This document shows positions 1-6,794 of a DNA stretch of 18,756 nt, piece by piece. Numbering within the stretch: the first letter of the stretch is position 1; each line of letters starts with the position of its first letter. The position numbers and the translations under genes are program-made. The DNA comes from Pseudomonadota bacterium (GTDB lineage: Bacteria; Pseudomonadota; Gammaproteobacteria; Burkholderiales; Thiobacillaceae). Where the stretch lies: assembly GCA_021821425.1 (NCBI GenBank), contig JAKACL010000014.1, positions 1 through 18,756 of the forward strand. The letters are read 5' to 3'. The notes under the pieces are model-generated. The model worked only from the letters and a program-made list of their open reading frames with translations. It was not told the DNA's origin and searched no databases.

Positions 1-546
1 CGGCATGAACTGCATGTGGCCCATGGCGCCGGCCCAGGAGCCGTTCATCTCGGCCGCGGCGACATGCCCGGCGTCGATGATGCGTAGCGCGTCGAGCAGC
101 TGGCTGCGGAAGAAGGTGCTGCGGCGGCCGTCGTAAGCCAGCGTGGCCAGACTGGCCGGAATGTTGAGGCTGCCAAGCGTGGAGCCATAGTTGGTCTCCA
201 ACCCCCAGAACGCCACCAGCACGGTTTTGGGCACGCCGTAGCGCTGTTCGACCGCATCGAGCAGCGCGGCGTGTTCGACGAGCAGCGCCTGGCCGCGTGC
301 AACCTGCTGCGCGTCGACGCGCCGGCCGAGATAATCGGAAAAGGTCTGCAGGAATTCGGGCTGGCGGCGGTCGAGCTCGACCACGCGTTCGATCGGCGCA
401 ATGCCGTTCAGCGCAGCGTCGAGCGTGGCGCCGGAAATGCCTTGCGCCGCAGCGTCCTGGCGGAAGGCGGCCAGCCAGTCGTCGAAGCTGACCTGGGCGT
501 GGACCGGCAGGCTCACCAGCGCAGCCAGCAACAGGCATGCACGCAT
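1..546 (-). CDS. mltB: Lytic murein transglycosylase B (MltB family), 3' end missing
   Basis: Only the first 182 codons are present; the gene runs off the left edge of the window. The protein starts MRACLLLAALVSLPVHAQ, a typical cleavable signal peptide with a VHA-Q cleavage site, so it acts in the periplasm. The family cleaves the MurNAc-GlcNAc bond of peptidoglycan to give 1,6-anhydro ends. The segment YGVPKTVLVAFWGLETNYGS contains the Glu (residue 117) at the place of the MltB catalytic acid. The last visible residues, GSWAGAMGHMQFMP, match the conserved substrate-groove motif of the family. A GGAAAGG ribosome-binding sequence lies just before the ATG. It reads in the same direction as the amidotransferase gene, 52 bases after it, so co-transcription is possible. 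Whether it is a soluble or a lipoprotein form cannot be fully settled, but the signal peptide has no lipobox cysteine. Confidence 0.93.
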   Translation of the reverse strand, partial: MRACLLLAALVSLPVHAQVSFDDWLAAFRQDAAAQGISGATLDAALNGIAPIERVVELDRRQPEFLQTFSDYLGRRVDAQQVARGQALLVEHAALLDAVEQRYGVPKTVLVAFWGLETNYGSTLGSLNIPASLATLAYDGRRSTFFRSQLLDALRIIDAGHVAAAEMNGSWAGAMGHMQFMP

Positions 547-598
547 CACCTTTCCGGCGCCAGCGGGCGTGCGCACACACGATGGACGTCCCAACCGG

Positions 599-2365
599 TC
601 AAGCATTTTTCTGCAGCCAGTATTCGAGCAGCGCCAAATGCCACAGCTTGCTGCCCTGGATGCGGGTGTGGTGCTGTTCGGGGGCGTCCAGCAGCCTGTC
701 GACGTAGGCCCGGCGGTAGAGGCCGCGTTCGCGGCAGGCCTGGGAATTCAGAATGTCCTGCATGAAGCTCAAAAAATCTCCACGTACGAATTTGAGGGCG
801 GGCATGGGGAAGTAGCCCTTCTTGCGGTCGATCACCGCGTCCGGCACCCGGCCGCGCGCAATGCTTTTCAGTACGTGCTTGCCTTCCGATGCCAGCTTGA
901 GGTGAGGCGGCATCGCCGCCGCCAGCTCCACCAGCTGGTGATCGAGAAAAGGCACGCGCGCTTCGAGCCCCCATGCCATCGTCATGTTGTCGACCCGCTT
1001 CACCGGGTCGTCGGTGATCAGCATGGTCGTATCCATGCGCAACACCTGATCGATGAATTCGTCGGCAAAAGGTTCCGCCAGGTGGGCGGCGATCAGTTCG
1101 CCCGTGTAATCGGGCCCGTGATACGCCGGCAGGGTCATGTCGAGAAATTCGTCGTGGTCGCGGTCGAAGTAATGGCGACGGAAGCGTTCCAGCGCCGAGC
1201 CCTGCGTGTCCGCCGCCATGCGCGGATACCAGAAATAGCCGCCGAACACCTCGTCGGCGCCCTGCCCGCTCTGCACCACCTTGACCGTCTGGCTCACCTG
1301 CTCGGCCAGCAGGTAAAACGCCACCGCGTCCTGCGCGAACATCGGCTCGGACATCTGGTCCACCGCCTCGGGCAGGCGGCGCAGCACTTCGGCATTTGGA
1401 ATCAGGTACTTGTGGTGGCGCGTGCCGTACATCGCCGCCACCGGATCGGAGTATTCGAACTCGTTGCCGCGCTCTTCCGGCTGGTCCTCGAAGCCGACCG
1501 AGAAGGTCATCAGGTCGGGCACTCCCTGCTCGGCCAGCAAGGCCACCAGCAGGCTCGAATCGAGCCCCCCCGAGAGCAGCACGCCGACCTTGACATCGGC
1601 GATCTCGATGCGCTTTTTGACCGCCTGTCTGAGGCCTTCGTGGATCGCCTCGGTCCACTCGGCGTCGTTCCACGGCATTGCAGGGCGTTGCGCCCTCAAC
1701 GACCAGTACTTGCGGTGAAGGAGCTCGCCGCGCGTATTCACCGTCAGCGTGGTGCCGGGCGCGAGCTTGCGGATGCCGTTGAAGATCGTGCGCGGCGCCG
1801 GCACCACCGCATGCAGGGTGAACAGGTGGTGCAGCGCGACCGCGTCGATGCCGGTGTCGACGCCGCCTGCGGCAATCAGCGCCTGCGGTGTCGAGGCGAA
1901 GCGGAAACAGCCGAGCGTTTCGCTGTAGTACAGCGGCTTGATGCCGAGGCGGTCGCGCGCCAGGAACAGGGTGTCGCGGTTCCAGACGGCGAACGCGAAC
2001 ATGCCGTGCAGGCGCTCGACGCAGGCCTCGCCCCATTGCAGGTACGCGCGCAGGATAACCTCGGTGTCGCCGTCCGAATGGAAAACGTGGCCGAGCGCGA
2101 TCAGCTCGGCGCGCAGTTCGGGGTAGTTGTAGATGGTGCCGTTGAACACCAGCGCGGTGCCGCTCGCCGCATCCACCATCGGCTGCTGCGAGCGCGCCGA
2201 CAGGTCGATGATCGCCAGCCGGCGGTGGCCCAGTCGCACTGCGCCGTCGGCGTGCTGGCCCTCGGCGTCCGGTCCGCGCCGCGCCAACTTCGCCAGCATG
2301 CGCGCCATGACGTCGGGCTCGGGCGTCTTGTAGTCAAACCGGAATTCACCTGCGATGCCGCACAT
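599..2365 (-). CDS. asnO: Asparagine-synthetase-like glutamine amidotransferase, N-acetylglutaminylglutamine amide type
   Basis: 588 aa. The N-terminal class II glutaminase domain begins MCGIAGEF, so Cys2 is the nucleophile after Met removal and fixes the start codon. FNGTIYNYPELRAEL (about 74-88) and DGDTEV (98-103) belong to the same domain. The C-terminal synthetase domain has the ATP pyrophosphatase motif SGGLDSS at 265-271. It also has the stretch PVKRVDNMTMAWGLEARVPF, followed by IDRKKGYFP and a C-terminal GSKLWHLALLEYWL. From memory these segments match the amidotransferases that make the osmoprotectant N-acetylglutaminylglutamine amide (AsnO, TIGR03104 type) better than plain AsnB. 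In known cases this gene sits beside an ATP-grasp/GNAT synthase and a peptidase. Neither is in this window; the neighbours are srkA upstream and mltB downstream. No strong Shine-Dalgarno is visible. Ordinary asparagine synthesis or a cell-surface glycan amidation role remain possible. Confidence 0.85.
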   Translation of the reverse strand: MCGIAGEFRFDYKTPEPDVMARMLAKLARRGPDAEGQHADGAVRLGHRRLAIIDLSARSQQPMVDAASGTALVFNGTIYNYPELRAELIALGHVFHSDGDTEVILRAYLQWGEACVERLHGMFAFAVWNRDTLFLARDRLGIKPLYYSETLGCFRFASTPQALIAAGGVDTGIDAVALHHLFTLHAVVPAPRTIFNGIRKLAPGTTLTVNTRGELLHRKYWSLRAQRPAMPWNDAEWTEAIHEGLRQAVKKRIEIADVKVGVLLSGGLDSSLLVALLAEQGVPDLMTFSVGFEDQPEERGNEFEYSDPVAAMYGTRHHKYLIPNAEVLRRLPEAVDQMSEPMFAQDAVAFYLLAEQVSQTVKVVQSGQGADEVFGGYFWYPRMAADTQGSALERFRRHYFDRDHDEFLDMTLPAYHGPDYTGELIAAHLAEPFADEFIDQVLRMDTTMLITDDPVKRVDNMTMAWGLEARVPFLDHQLVELAAAMPPHLKLASEGKHVLKSIARGRVPDAVIDRKKGYFPMPALKFVRGDFLSFMQDILNSQACRERGLYRRAYVDRLLDAPEQHHTRIQGSKLWHLALLEYWLQKNA

Positions 2366-2408
2366 TGTGTATCGATCTCATTTTTTCCATGACAAGCGCG
2401 AACATGCA

Positions 2409-2424
2409 CGAAAGGGGGCTTTCG
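2409..2424. other. Small stem-loop in the leader of the amidotransferase gene
   Basis: CGAAAG and CTTTCG pair perfectly around a GGGG loop, 44 bases upstream of the amidotransferase start. It lies in the 133-base gap between srkA and that gene. The rest of the gap holds no convincing open frame. Function is unknown; it could be part of the leader mRNA or chance. Confidence 0.35.
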
Positions 2425-2476
2425 CGTGTGAACGTCCGCGCGCATGCACTCAGTGTAGATTTTCCACCGGCATTGT

Positions 2477-2495
2477 CGTGTCCTGCGGGGACACG
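2477..2495 (-). terminator. Weak hairpin just after srkA, possible terminator
   Basis: CGTGTCC and GGACACG form a perfect 7-bp stem with a 5-base loop, 3 bases past the srkA stop codon on the minus strand. No T-run follows (ACAATGCCGG comes next), so it is not a classical intrinsic terminator. It may slow decay of the srkA message or act with Rho. Confidence 0.35.
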
Positions 2496-2498
2496 CTT

Positions 2499-3518
2499 TC
2501 ATGCCACCAGTGGCGGCTCGTCCATCAGCGCGATCTGCTCGCGCAATTCGAGGATGCGCGCCTGCCAGTACAGTTGGGTATTGAACCACGGAAACGCAGC
2601 GGGAAAGGCCGGGTCGTCCCAGCGGCGAGCGAGCCAGGCTGCATAGTGGATCAGCCTCAGGGTTCTGAGCGCCTCGACCAGATGCAGTTCGCGCGGGTCG
2701 AATTCCATGAAGTCTTCATAACCTTTGAGGATCTCGTTGATCTGCGCCTGCTGCTCGTCGCGCTCGCCCGACAGCAGCATCCACAGGTCCTGCACCGCCG
2801 GCCCCATGCGGCTGTCGTCGAAGTCGACGAAATGGGGCCCCGATTCGGTCCACAGCACGTTGCCGGCGTGGCAGTCGCCGTGCAGGCGGATGGCCTGCAC
2901 GGCACCGGCGCGCGCGTAGCAGATCGCCACGCTCGCCAGCGCATGCTCGACCACGCTGTCCCAGGCCGCGACCAGATCGGACGGCAGCCAGTTGCCGTCG
3001 CGCAGGAAATCGCGCGACGCCGTGCCGAAGGTTTCGAGGGTGAGCGCCGGCCGCTGCGCAAACTTGGCCTGCGCGCCAACGGCGTGAATGCGGCCGAGAA
3101 AGCGCCCCATCCACTGCAGCGTGTCGGCGCGGTCGAATTCGGGCATCCGTCCGCCCTGCTTGGGGTACACCGCGAAGCGAAAGCCGGCGTGGACGTGCAG
3201 CGTGGCGCCGTTCAGGACCAGCGGCGCAACCACCGGGATCTCGCGCGCGGCCAGCTCGATCGTGTACGCGTGCTCCTCCAGGATGGCGGCATCGGTCCAG
3301 CGTTCGGGGCGATAGAACTTGACCACCACCGGCGCGGCGCCCGGACCGCCCGCAGAGGGAGCGTCCGGCGCGGCCTCCTCCAGCCCCATCTGGTAGACGC
3401 GGTTCTCGTAGCTGTTCAGCGCCAGCAGGCGGCCGTCGGCCCTGAGGCCGGTGCTGTCGAGCGCGTCGAGCGCGCAGTCGGGGGTCAGCGCGGAATAGGG
3501 GTGGGACGCATCCATCAT
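2499..3518 (-). CDS. srkA: Stress response kinase A (YihE/RdoA family)
   Basis: 339 aa from the first of two adjacent ATG codons (E. coli SrkA is of similar size, about 328 aa). A TTG four codons upstream is open, but nothing favours it. The family folds like choline/aminoglycoside kinases and phosphorylates Ser/Thr; in E. coli it counters MazEF-linked cell death and envelope stress. Visible motifs are VVVKFYRP with the ATP-anchoring Lys67, HGDCHAGN at 213-220 (catalytic loop Asp216) and VDFDD at 231-235 (metal-binding DFD-type motif). SYENRVYQ near the N-terminus is the usual SrkA nucleotide-loop segment. A 12-residue Ala/Gly/Pro insertion follows at about 50-62. It diverges from the ribonucleotide reductase gene across 78 bases and is followed by the amidotransferase gene. 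No clear Shine-Dalgarno sequence precedes the start. Confidence 0.92.
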   Translation of the reverse strand: MMDASHPYSALTPDCALDALDSTGLRADGRLLALNSYENRVYQMGLEEAAPDAPSAGGPGAAPVVVKFYRPERWTDAAILEEHAYTIELAAREIPVVAPLVLNGATLHVHAGFRFAVYPKQGGRMPEFDRADTLQWMGRFLGRIHAVGAQAKFAQRPALTLETFGTASRDFLRDGNWLPSDLVAAWDSVVEHALASVAICYARAGAVQAIRLHGDCHAGNVLWTESGPHFVDFDDSRMGPAVQDLWMLLSGERDEQQAQINEILKGYEDFMEFDPRELHLVEALRTLRLIHYAAWLARRWDDPAFPAAFPWFNTQLYWQARILELREQIALMDEPPLVA

Positions 3519-3596
3519 GGAAAAAGGCAAAACGGCTATGCTCAGAGTCGAAGCTGGACAGATAATGCCTCAAACGCCGCGTTCCATCGCACCCCT

Positions 3597-5330
3597 ATGA
3601 AGACGAACGACCCTTTCGGCATGGAGATCTCCCGTTTGATCTGGGAGACACGCTACCGCGCCGCCGGCGAGGCCGGCATCCGCGCCAGCTGGCAGCGGGT
3701 GGCGCAGGCGATCGCGCAGGCCGAAGGCGATACGGCCGGGGTCTGGGCCGAGCGCTTCCACGCGCTGCTGGACGGTTTCCGTTTCCTGCCCGCCGGCCGC
3801 ATTCTCGCCGGTGCCGGCAGCGGCCGCCATGTCACGCTGTTCAACTGCTTCGTGATGGGCGAAATCGCCGACGACCTCGAACACATTTTCGAGGCGCTGA
3901 AGGAAGGCGCGCTCACCATGCAGCAGGGCGGCGGCGTCGGCTACGATTTTTCCACCCTGCGCCCGGCCGGCATGGTGGCGGCCGCCACCGGCACCATCGC
4001 CTCGGGACCGGTGTCCTTCATGCACATCTGGGACGCGATGTGCGCAACCATGCTGTCGACCGGCGCGCGGCGCGGCGCAATGATGGCAACGCTGCGCTGC
4101 GACCATCCCGACATCGAGACTTTCGTCGACGCCAAGCGCGATCCCGCGGTGCTGCGGCATTTCAACGTGTCGGTGCTGGTGACCGACGCCTTCATGGCGG
4201 CGGTGGCGGACGACGGCGACTGGACACTGACCTTTCCCGGCCTCGCCGGCACGCGCACGCTGAAGGCGCGCGCGCTGTGGCAGCGCATCCTGCGCGCCGC
4301 CTACGACACCGCCGAACCCGGCGTGCTGTTCGTCGACACCATCAACCGCGACAACACGCTGGGCAGTCTGGAAACGCTGTCCGCCACCAACCCCTGCGGC
4401 GAGATTCCGCTGCCACCCTACGGCGCCTGCGACCTCGGCTCGCTCAACCTCACCGCGTTCGTGACCGCGCCGTTTTCTCCGGCGGCCCGGCTCGATCTCG
4501 ACGCACTGGCGGAGGCCACGCGGCTCGCGGTGCGCTTCCTGGACGATGTGATCGACGTCTCGGGCTATCCATTGCCGGCGCAGGCACGCGAGGCGCGACA
4601 CAAGCGGCGCCTCGGTCTCGGCGTCACCGGGCTGGCCGACGCGCTGTTGCTGCTGGGCCTGCGCTACGACAGCGAGACCGCGCGACAGCGTGCGGCGCAG
4701 GCGATGCAGACGGTGCGCGATGCCGCCTACCGCGCCTCGATCGAGCTGGCGCGCGAGAAGGGCGCCTTTCCGGCTTTCGCACGCGATGCATTTCTGGCGA
4801 GCGGCTTCGCGCGCCGGCTGCCGGACGACATCCGCAAGGCCATCGCCGCGCACGGCCTCCGCAACAGTCATTTACTGGCGATCGCGCCGGCCGGCACCAT
4901 CAGCCTCCTGGCCAACAACTGCTCCAGCGGCATCGAGCCGATTTTTGCCGGCGAGGCCGAACGCCGCGTGCTGCAGCAGGACGGCAGCTACCGCACCCAC
5001 ACCGTGCTCGACTACGCCTTGCAGCGCTGGCGGACGCAAGGCAACACCGGGATGCCGCCCGCGTTCGTCGAAGCGCGCCAGCTCGACCCGCTCGCCCATC
5101 TCGCGATGCAGGCGGCGCTGCAGCCTTATGTGGACAACGCCATTTCAAAGACCATCAACGTCGCCGCCGAGATGCCGTTCGAACGCTTCGCGGACCTCTA
5201 CCGGCAGGCGCACGCGCTCGGCCTCAAGGGCTGCACGGTGTTCCGCCCCAACGCCGTCACCGGCGCCATCCTGAGCGAGCCGGCGGCCGAGCGGGTTCAG
5301 TGTTGCGGCATCGAACGCGAGGCCGACTGA
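3597..5330 (+). CDS. nrdJ: Adenosylcobalamin-dependent (class II) ribonucleotide reductase, short form
   Basis: 577 aa; reduces ribonucleotides to deoxyribonucleotides using a coenzyme B12-derived radical, so it does not need oxygen or an NrdB subunit. The active-site set is complete. LFNCFV supplies the first redox Cys (84), and NPCGEIPL supplies Asn265, the thiyl-radical Cys267 and Glu269. GACDLGSLNL supplies the second redox Cys278. QQGGGVGYDFSTLRP (109-123) and STGARRGAMM (154-163) are the typical barrel segments. There is no N-terminal ATP-cone. The C-terminus ends in an adjacent cysteine pair (569-570, QCCGIEREAD) instead of the more familiar CxxC. The reading frame is open far upstream, but that part is antisense to srkA; ATG 3597 is the first start outside it and gives the usual WETRYR beginning. 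The Shine-Dalgarno is poor; a GATAAT at 3561 could be a -10 box. No B12 riboswitch fits in the short leader. Confidence 0.93.
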   Translation: MKTNDPFGMEISRLIWETRYRAAGEAGIRASWQRVAQAIAQAEGDTAGVWAERFHALLDGFRFLPAGRILAGAGSGRHVTLFNCFVMGEIADDLEHIFEALKEGALTMQQGGGVGYDFSTLRPAGMVAAATGTIASGPVSFMHIWDAMCATMLSTGARRGAMMATLRCDHPDIETFVDAKRDPAVLRHFNVSVLVTDAFMAAVADDGDWTLTFPGLAGTRTLKARALWQRILRAAYDTAEPGVLFVDTINRDNTLGSLETLSATNPCGEIPLPPYGACDLGSLNLTAFVTAPFSPAARLDLDALAEATRLAVRFLDDVIDVSGYPLPAQAREARHKRRLGLGVTGLADALLLLGLRYDSETARQRAAQAMQTVRDAAYRASIELAREKGAFPAFARDAFLASGFARRLPDDIRKAIAAHGLRNSHLLAIAPAGTISLLANNCSSGIEPIFAGEAERRVLQQDGSYRTHTVLDYALQRWRTQGNTGMPPAFVEARQLDPLAHLAMQAALQPYVDNAISKTINVAAEMPFERFADLYRQAHALGLKGCTVFRPNAVTGAILSEPAAERVQCCGIEREAD

Positions 5331-5331
5331 C

Positions 5332-6252
5332 ATGGGCCCCTCCAGCACGCCCCGCATCGGTCTGGCCCTCGGCGGCGGCTCCGCGCGCGGCTGGGCTCAC
5401 ATCGGCGTGATCCGCGCATTGGAGGAGGCGGGAATTGAACCGGACATCGTCTGCGGTACCTCGATCGGCGCGCTGGTTGGCGCCGCCTACGTCGACGGCG
5501 ACCTCGACCGGCTGGAAACCTGGGTGCGCGGCCTCAAACTGCAGACCGTGGTGAGCTTCCTCGATTTTTCGCTCGGGGGCGGTCTGATCAAGGGCAATAA
5601 GCTGATCGATTTTTTCCGACGCCATTTTGTCGACCGCGACATCGCCGACCTCGACCGCCCGTTCGGCGCCGTCGCCACCGACCTGCGCCGCGGCCGCGAA
5701 ATCTGGCTGCGCGATGGCCCAGTGACCGAGGCGGTGCACGCGTCGATCGCACTGCCCGGGCTGTTCGCGCCGGTGCTGCGCGACGGCAGCTGGCTGGTCG
5801 ACGGCGGCCTGGTCAACCCGGTTCCGGTATCGCTGTGCCGTGCAATGGGGGCCGACATCGTGATCGCGGTCGACCTCAATACCGACCTGCTGGGCCGGCA
5901 TCTGAAGCCCCGGCCGATCAAAACCACGCGCACGCGCACGCCCGCCGCGCCCGAGACCCTGGCCGACACGGTGATGGCACGCATCCAGAACGGCATGTCG
6001 CAACTCGGTATCAGTCATCGCGGCGACGCCGGACCGCCCGCGATGCTGGATGTGCTGGCATCCAGCATCAATATCATGCAGGTGCTGATCACGCGCAGCC
6101 GGCTGGCGGGCGAGCCGGCGGACGTGCTGATCACGCCGATGCTGGCAAACGTGGGCTTGATGGAGTTTCACCGCGCCAGCATCGCCATCGAGGCCGGGCA
6201 GCGCGCGGTCGACGACGTGCTGTCGCAGCTGCGGCAGCGCGTCGATTTCTGA
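5332..6252 (+). CDS. Patatin-like phospholipase/esterase, RssA-like
   Basis: 306 aa. Members use a Ser-Asp dyad to hydrolyse acyl esters; RssA-type proteins are cytoplasmic and their natural substrates are mostly unknown. The sequence shows the oxyanion-hole motif LGGGSARGWAH (about 13-23), the nucleophile elbow GTSIG with Ser44 and the dyad Asp157 in DGG. These are followed by NPVPVSLCRAMGADIVIAVD, as in the RssA group. No signal peptide or membrane segment is seen. The ATG starts one base after the reductase stop (TGACATG), so the two genes are very probably co-transcribed and translationally coupled. The link in function is not obvious. It ends only 10 bases from the convergent GIY-YIG gene, with no terminator between them. 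Confidence 0.9.
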   Translation: MGPSSTPRIGLALGGGSARGWAHIGVIRALEEAGIEPDIVCGTSIGALVGAAYVDGDLDRLETWVRGLKLQTVVSFLDFSLGGGLIKGNKLIDFFRRHFVDRDIADLDRPFGAVATDLRRGREIWLRDGPVTEAVHASIALPGLFAPVLRDGSWLVDGGLVNPVPVSLCRAMGADIVIAVDLNTDLLGRHLKPRPIKTTRTRTPAAPETLADTVMARIQNGMSQLGISHRGDAGPPAMLDVLASSINIMQVLITRSRLAGEPADVLITPMLANVGLMEFHRASIAIEAGQRAVDDVLSQLRQRVDF

Positions 6253-6262
6253 AAAAGTCAGG

Positions 6263-6544
6263 TCAGGGAATGGGCGCGGCGCACAGCGCCAGCTTGCGCG
6301 CGCGGTCGAGCTGCCTGATTGCGGCTTCGCGACGGCAGGCGTCCGCGCGGCTGGCCGCGGCTTCGACATGCACCAGTTCCACCGGCCGCCGGCTGCGCGT
6401 ATAGCGCGCGCCCGGACCGCCCTCGCCGTTGTGCTCGGCGACACGCCGCGCGATGTCCGTGGTGATGCCGGTGTAAAGCGTGCCGTCGGCGCAGCGCAGC
6501 ATGTAGACGCACCACGCGGCGGTCGTACTGGACGCGAGCGTCAT
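6263..6544 (-). CDS. Small GIY-YIG nuclease-like protein (UPF0213/YhbQ type)
   Basis: 93 aa, one domain. The GIY-YIG core reads WCVYMLRCADGTLYTGIT (11-28), followed by the expected Arg (DIARRVAEHN) and, further on, SRRPVELVHVE and an REAAIRQLDR helix with the metal-binding Glu. YhbQ-like proteins have been linked to DNA repair or nucleic-acid cleavage, but the role here is unknown. The ATG at 6544 lies a few bases outside the left terminal repeat of the inverted-repeat element. The only AGG-like ribosome-binding sequence (TAGGTTGAACGC before the ATG) therefore belongs to that repeat. The upstream gene in the same direction is the EAL/HDOD gene, about 250 bases away across the element. Confidence 0.88.
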   Translation of the reverse strand: MTLASSTTAAWCVYMLRCADGTLYTGITTDIARRVAEHNGEGGPGARYTRSRRPVELVHVEAAASRADACRREAAIRQLDRARKLALCAAPIP

Positions 6545-6547
6545 GCG

Positions 6548-6574
6548 TTCAACCTAGAAACCGCAGTTGGACGC
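6548..6574 (+). repeat. Left terminal inverted repeat
   Basis: Contains AACCTAGAAACCGCAGTTG; pairs with the copy at 6768-6794 in opposite orientation, with 4 mismatches in 27. It lies directly upstream of the GIY-YIG start codon. Confidence 0.75.
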
Positions 6575-6767
6575 GCCCGAAGGTGGTGCGTCTGGGCGTG
6601 TGTCTGCCGCGAAGCGACGACGCGGCCTACCGGGGCAGGCAAGGAGGAACGACAAAGGCAGGCGCGCGACCGGGCGCGCCAGCGGGTGCGTAGCGATCTC
6701 ACCCAAATGGTGAGGCTGATCGAAGGCGACGAACCCAGTAATCATGCGGAATTCCACGAAGTTATAA

Positions 6768-6794
6768 GCGGTCAACTGCGGTTTTTAGGTTCAA
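6768..6794 (-). repeat. Right terminal inverted repeat
   Basis: Read on the minus strand it contains AACCTAAAAACCGCAGTTG. Its outer end overlaps the TGA stop codon of the EAL/HDOD gene, so that gene ends exactly at the element boundary. Confidence 0.75.

Larger units (their letters stand above)
6548..6794. mobile_element. 247-bp element with terminal inverted repeats (MITE-like)
   Basis: The whole gap between the GIY-YIG start and the EAL/HDOD stop is bounded by 27-base inverted repeats matching at 23 positions. Inside are several perfect stems: GCCGCG/CGCGGC (6606-6626), GGCGCGC/GCGCGCC (6661-6680) and CTCACC/GGTGAG (6698-6714). A 73-codon open frame on the minus strand fills the space between the repeats (6554-6775), starting only at a TTG and ending at a TAG in the left repeat. 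I do not recognise it as a protein. No transposase is present and no target duplication is clear. A non-autonomous transposable element or a dispersed structured intergenic repeat fits best. Confidence 0.6.

Noticed and set aside
401..2392. 663-codon plus-strand frame opposite the amidotransferase gene
   Set aside because: It is a shadow frame; the minus strand has Cys2, SGGLDSS and full-length family similarity.
2477..2495. Intrinsic terminator after srkA
   Set aside because: The stem is good but no T-run follows on the minus strand, so I list it only as a weak candidate.
2355..3596. Plus-strand frame extending the ribonucleotide reductase upstream by 414 codons
   Set aside because: This stretch is antisense to srkA, and its translation has no ATP-cone or other reductase N-terminal motif. 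The real start is ATG 3597.
3519..3596. Cobalamin riboswitch before the B12-dependent reductase
   Set aside because: The gap is only 78 bases and shows no B12-box-like sequence; it is too short for the full aptamer.
3570..4871. 433-codon minus-strand frame opposite the reductase gene
   Set aside because: It is a shadow frame with no recognisable protein features, in a region coding strongly on the other strand.
6263..6794. GIY-YIG gene as the mobility enzyme of the neighbouring inverted-repeat element
   Set aside because: The gene lies outside the terminal repeats, and small UPF0213-type GIY-YIG proteins are common chromosomal genes. Adjacency alone does not support this.
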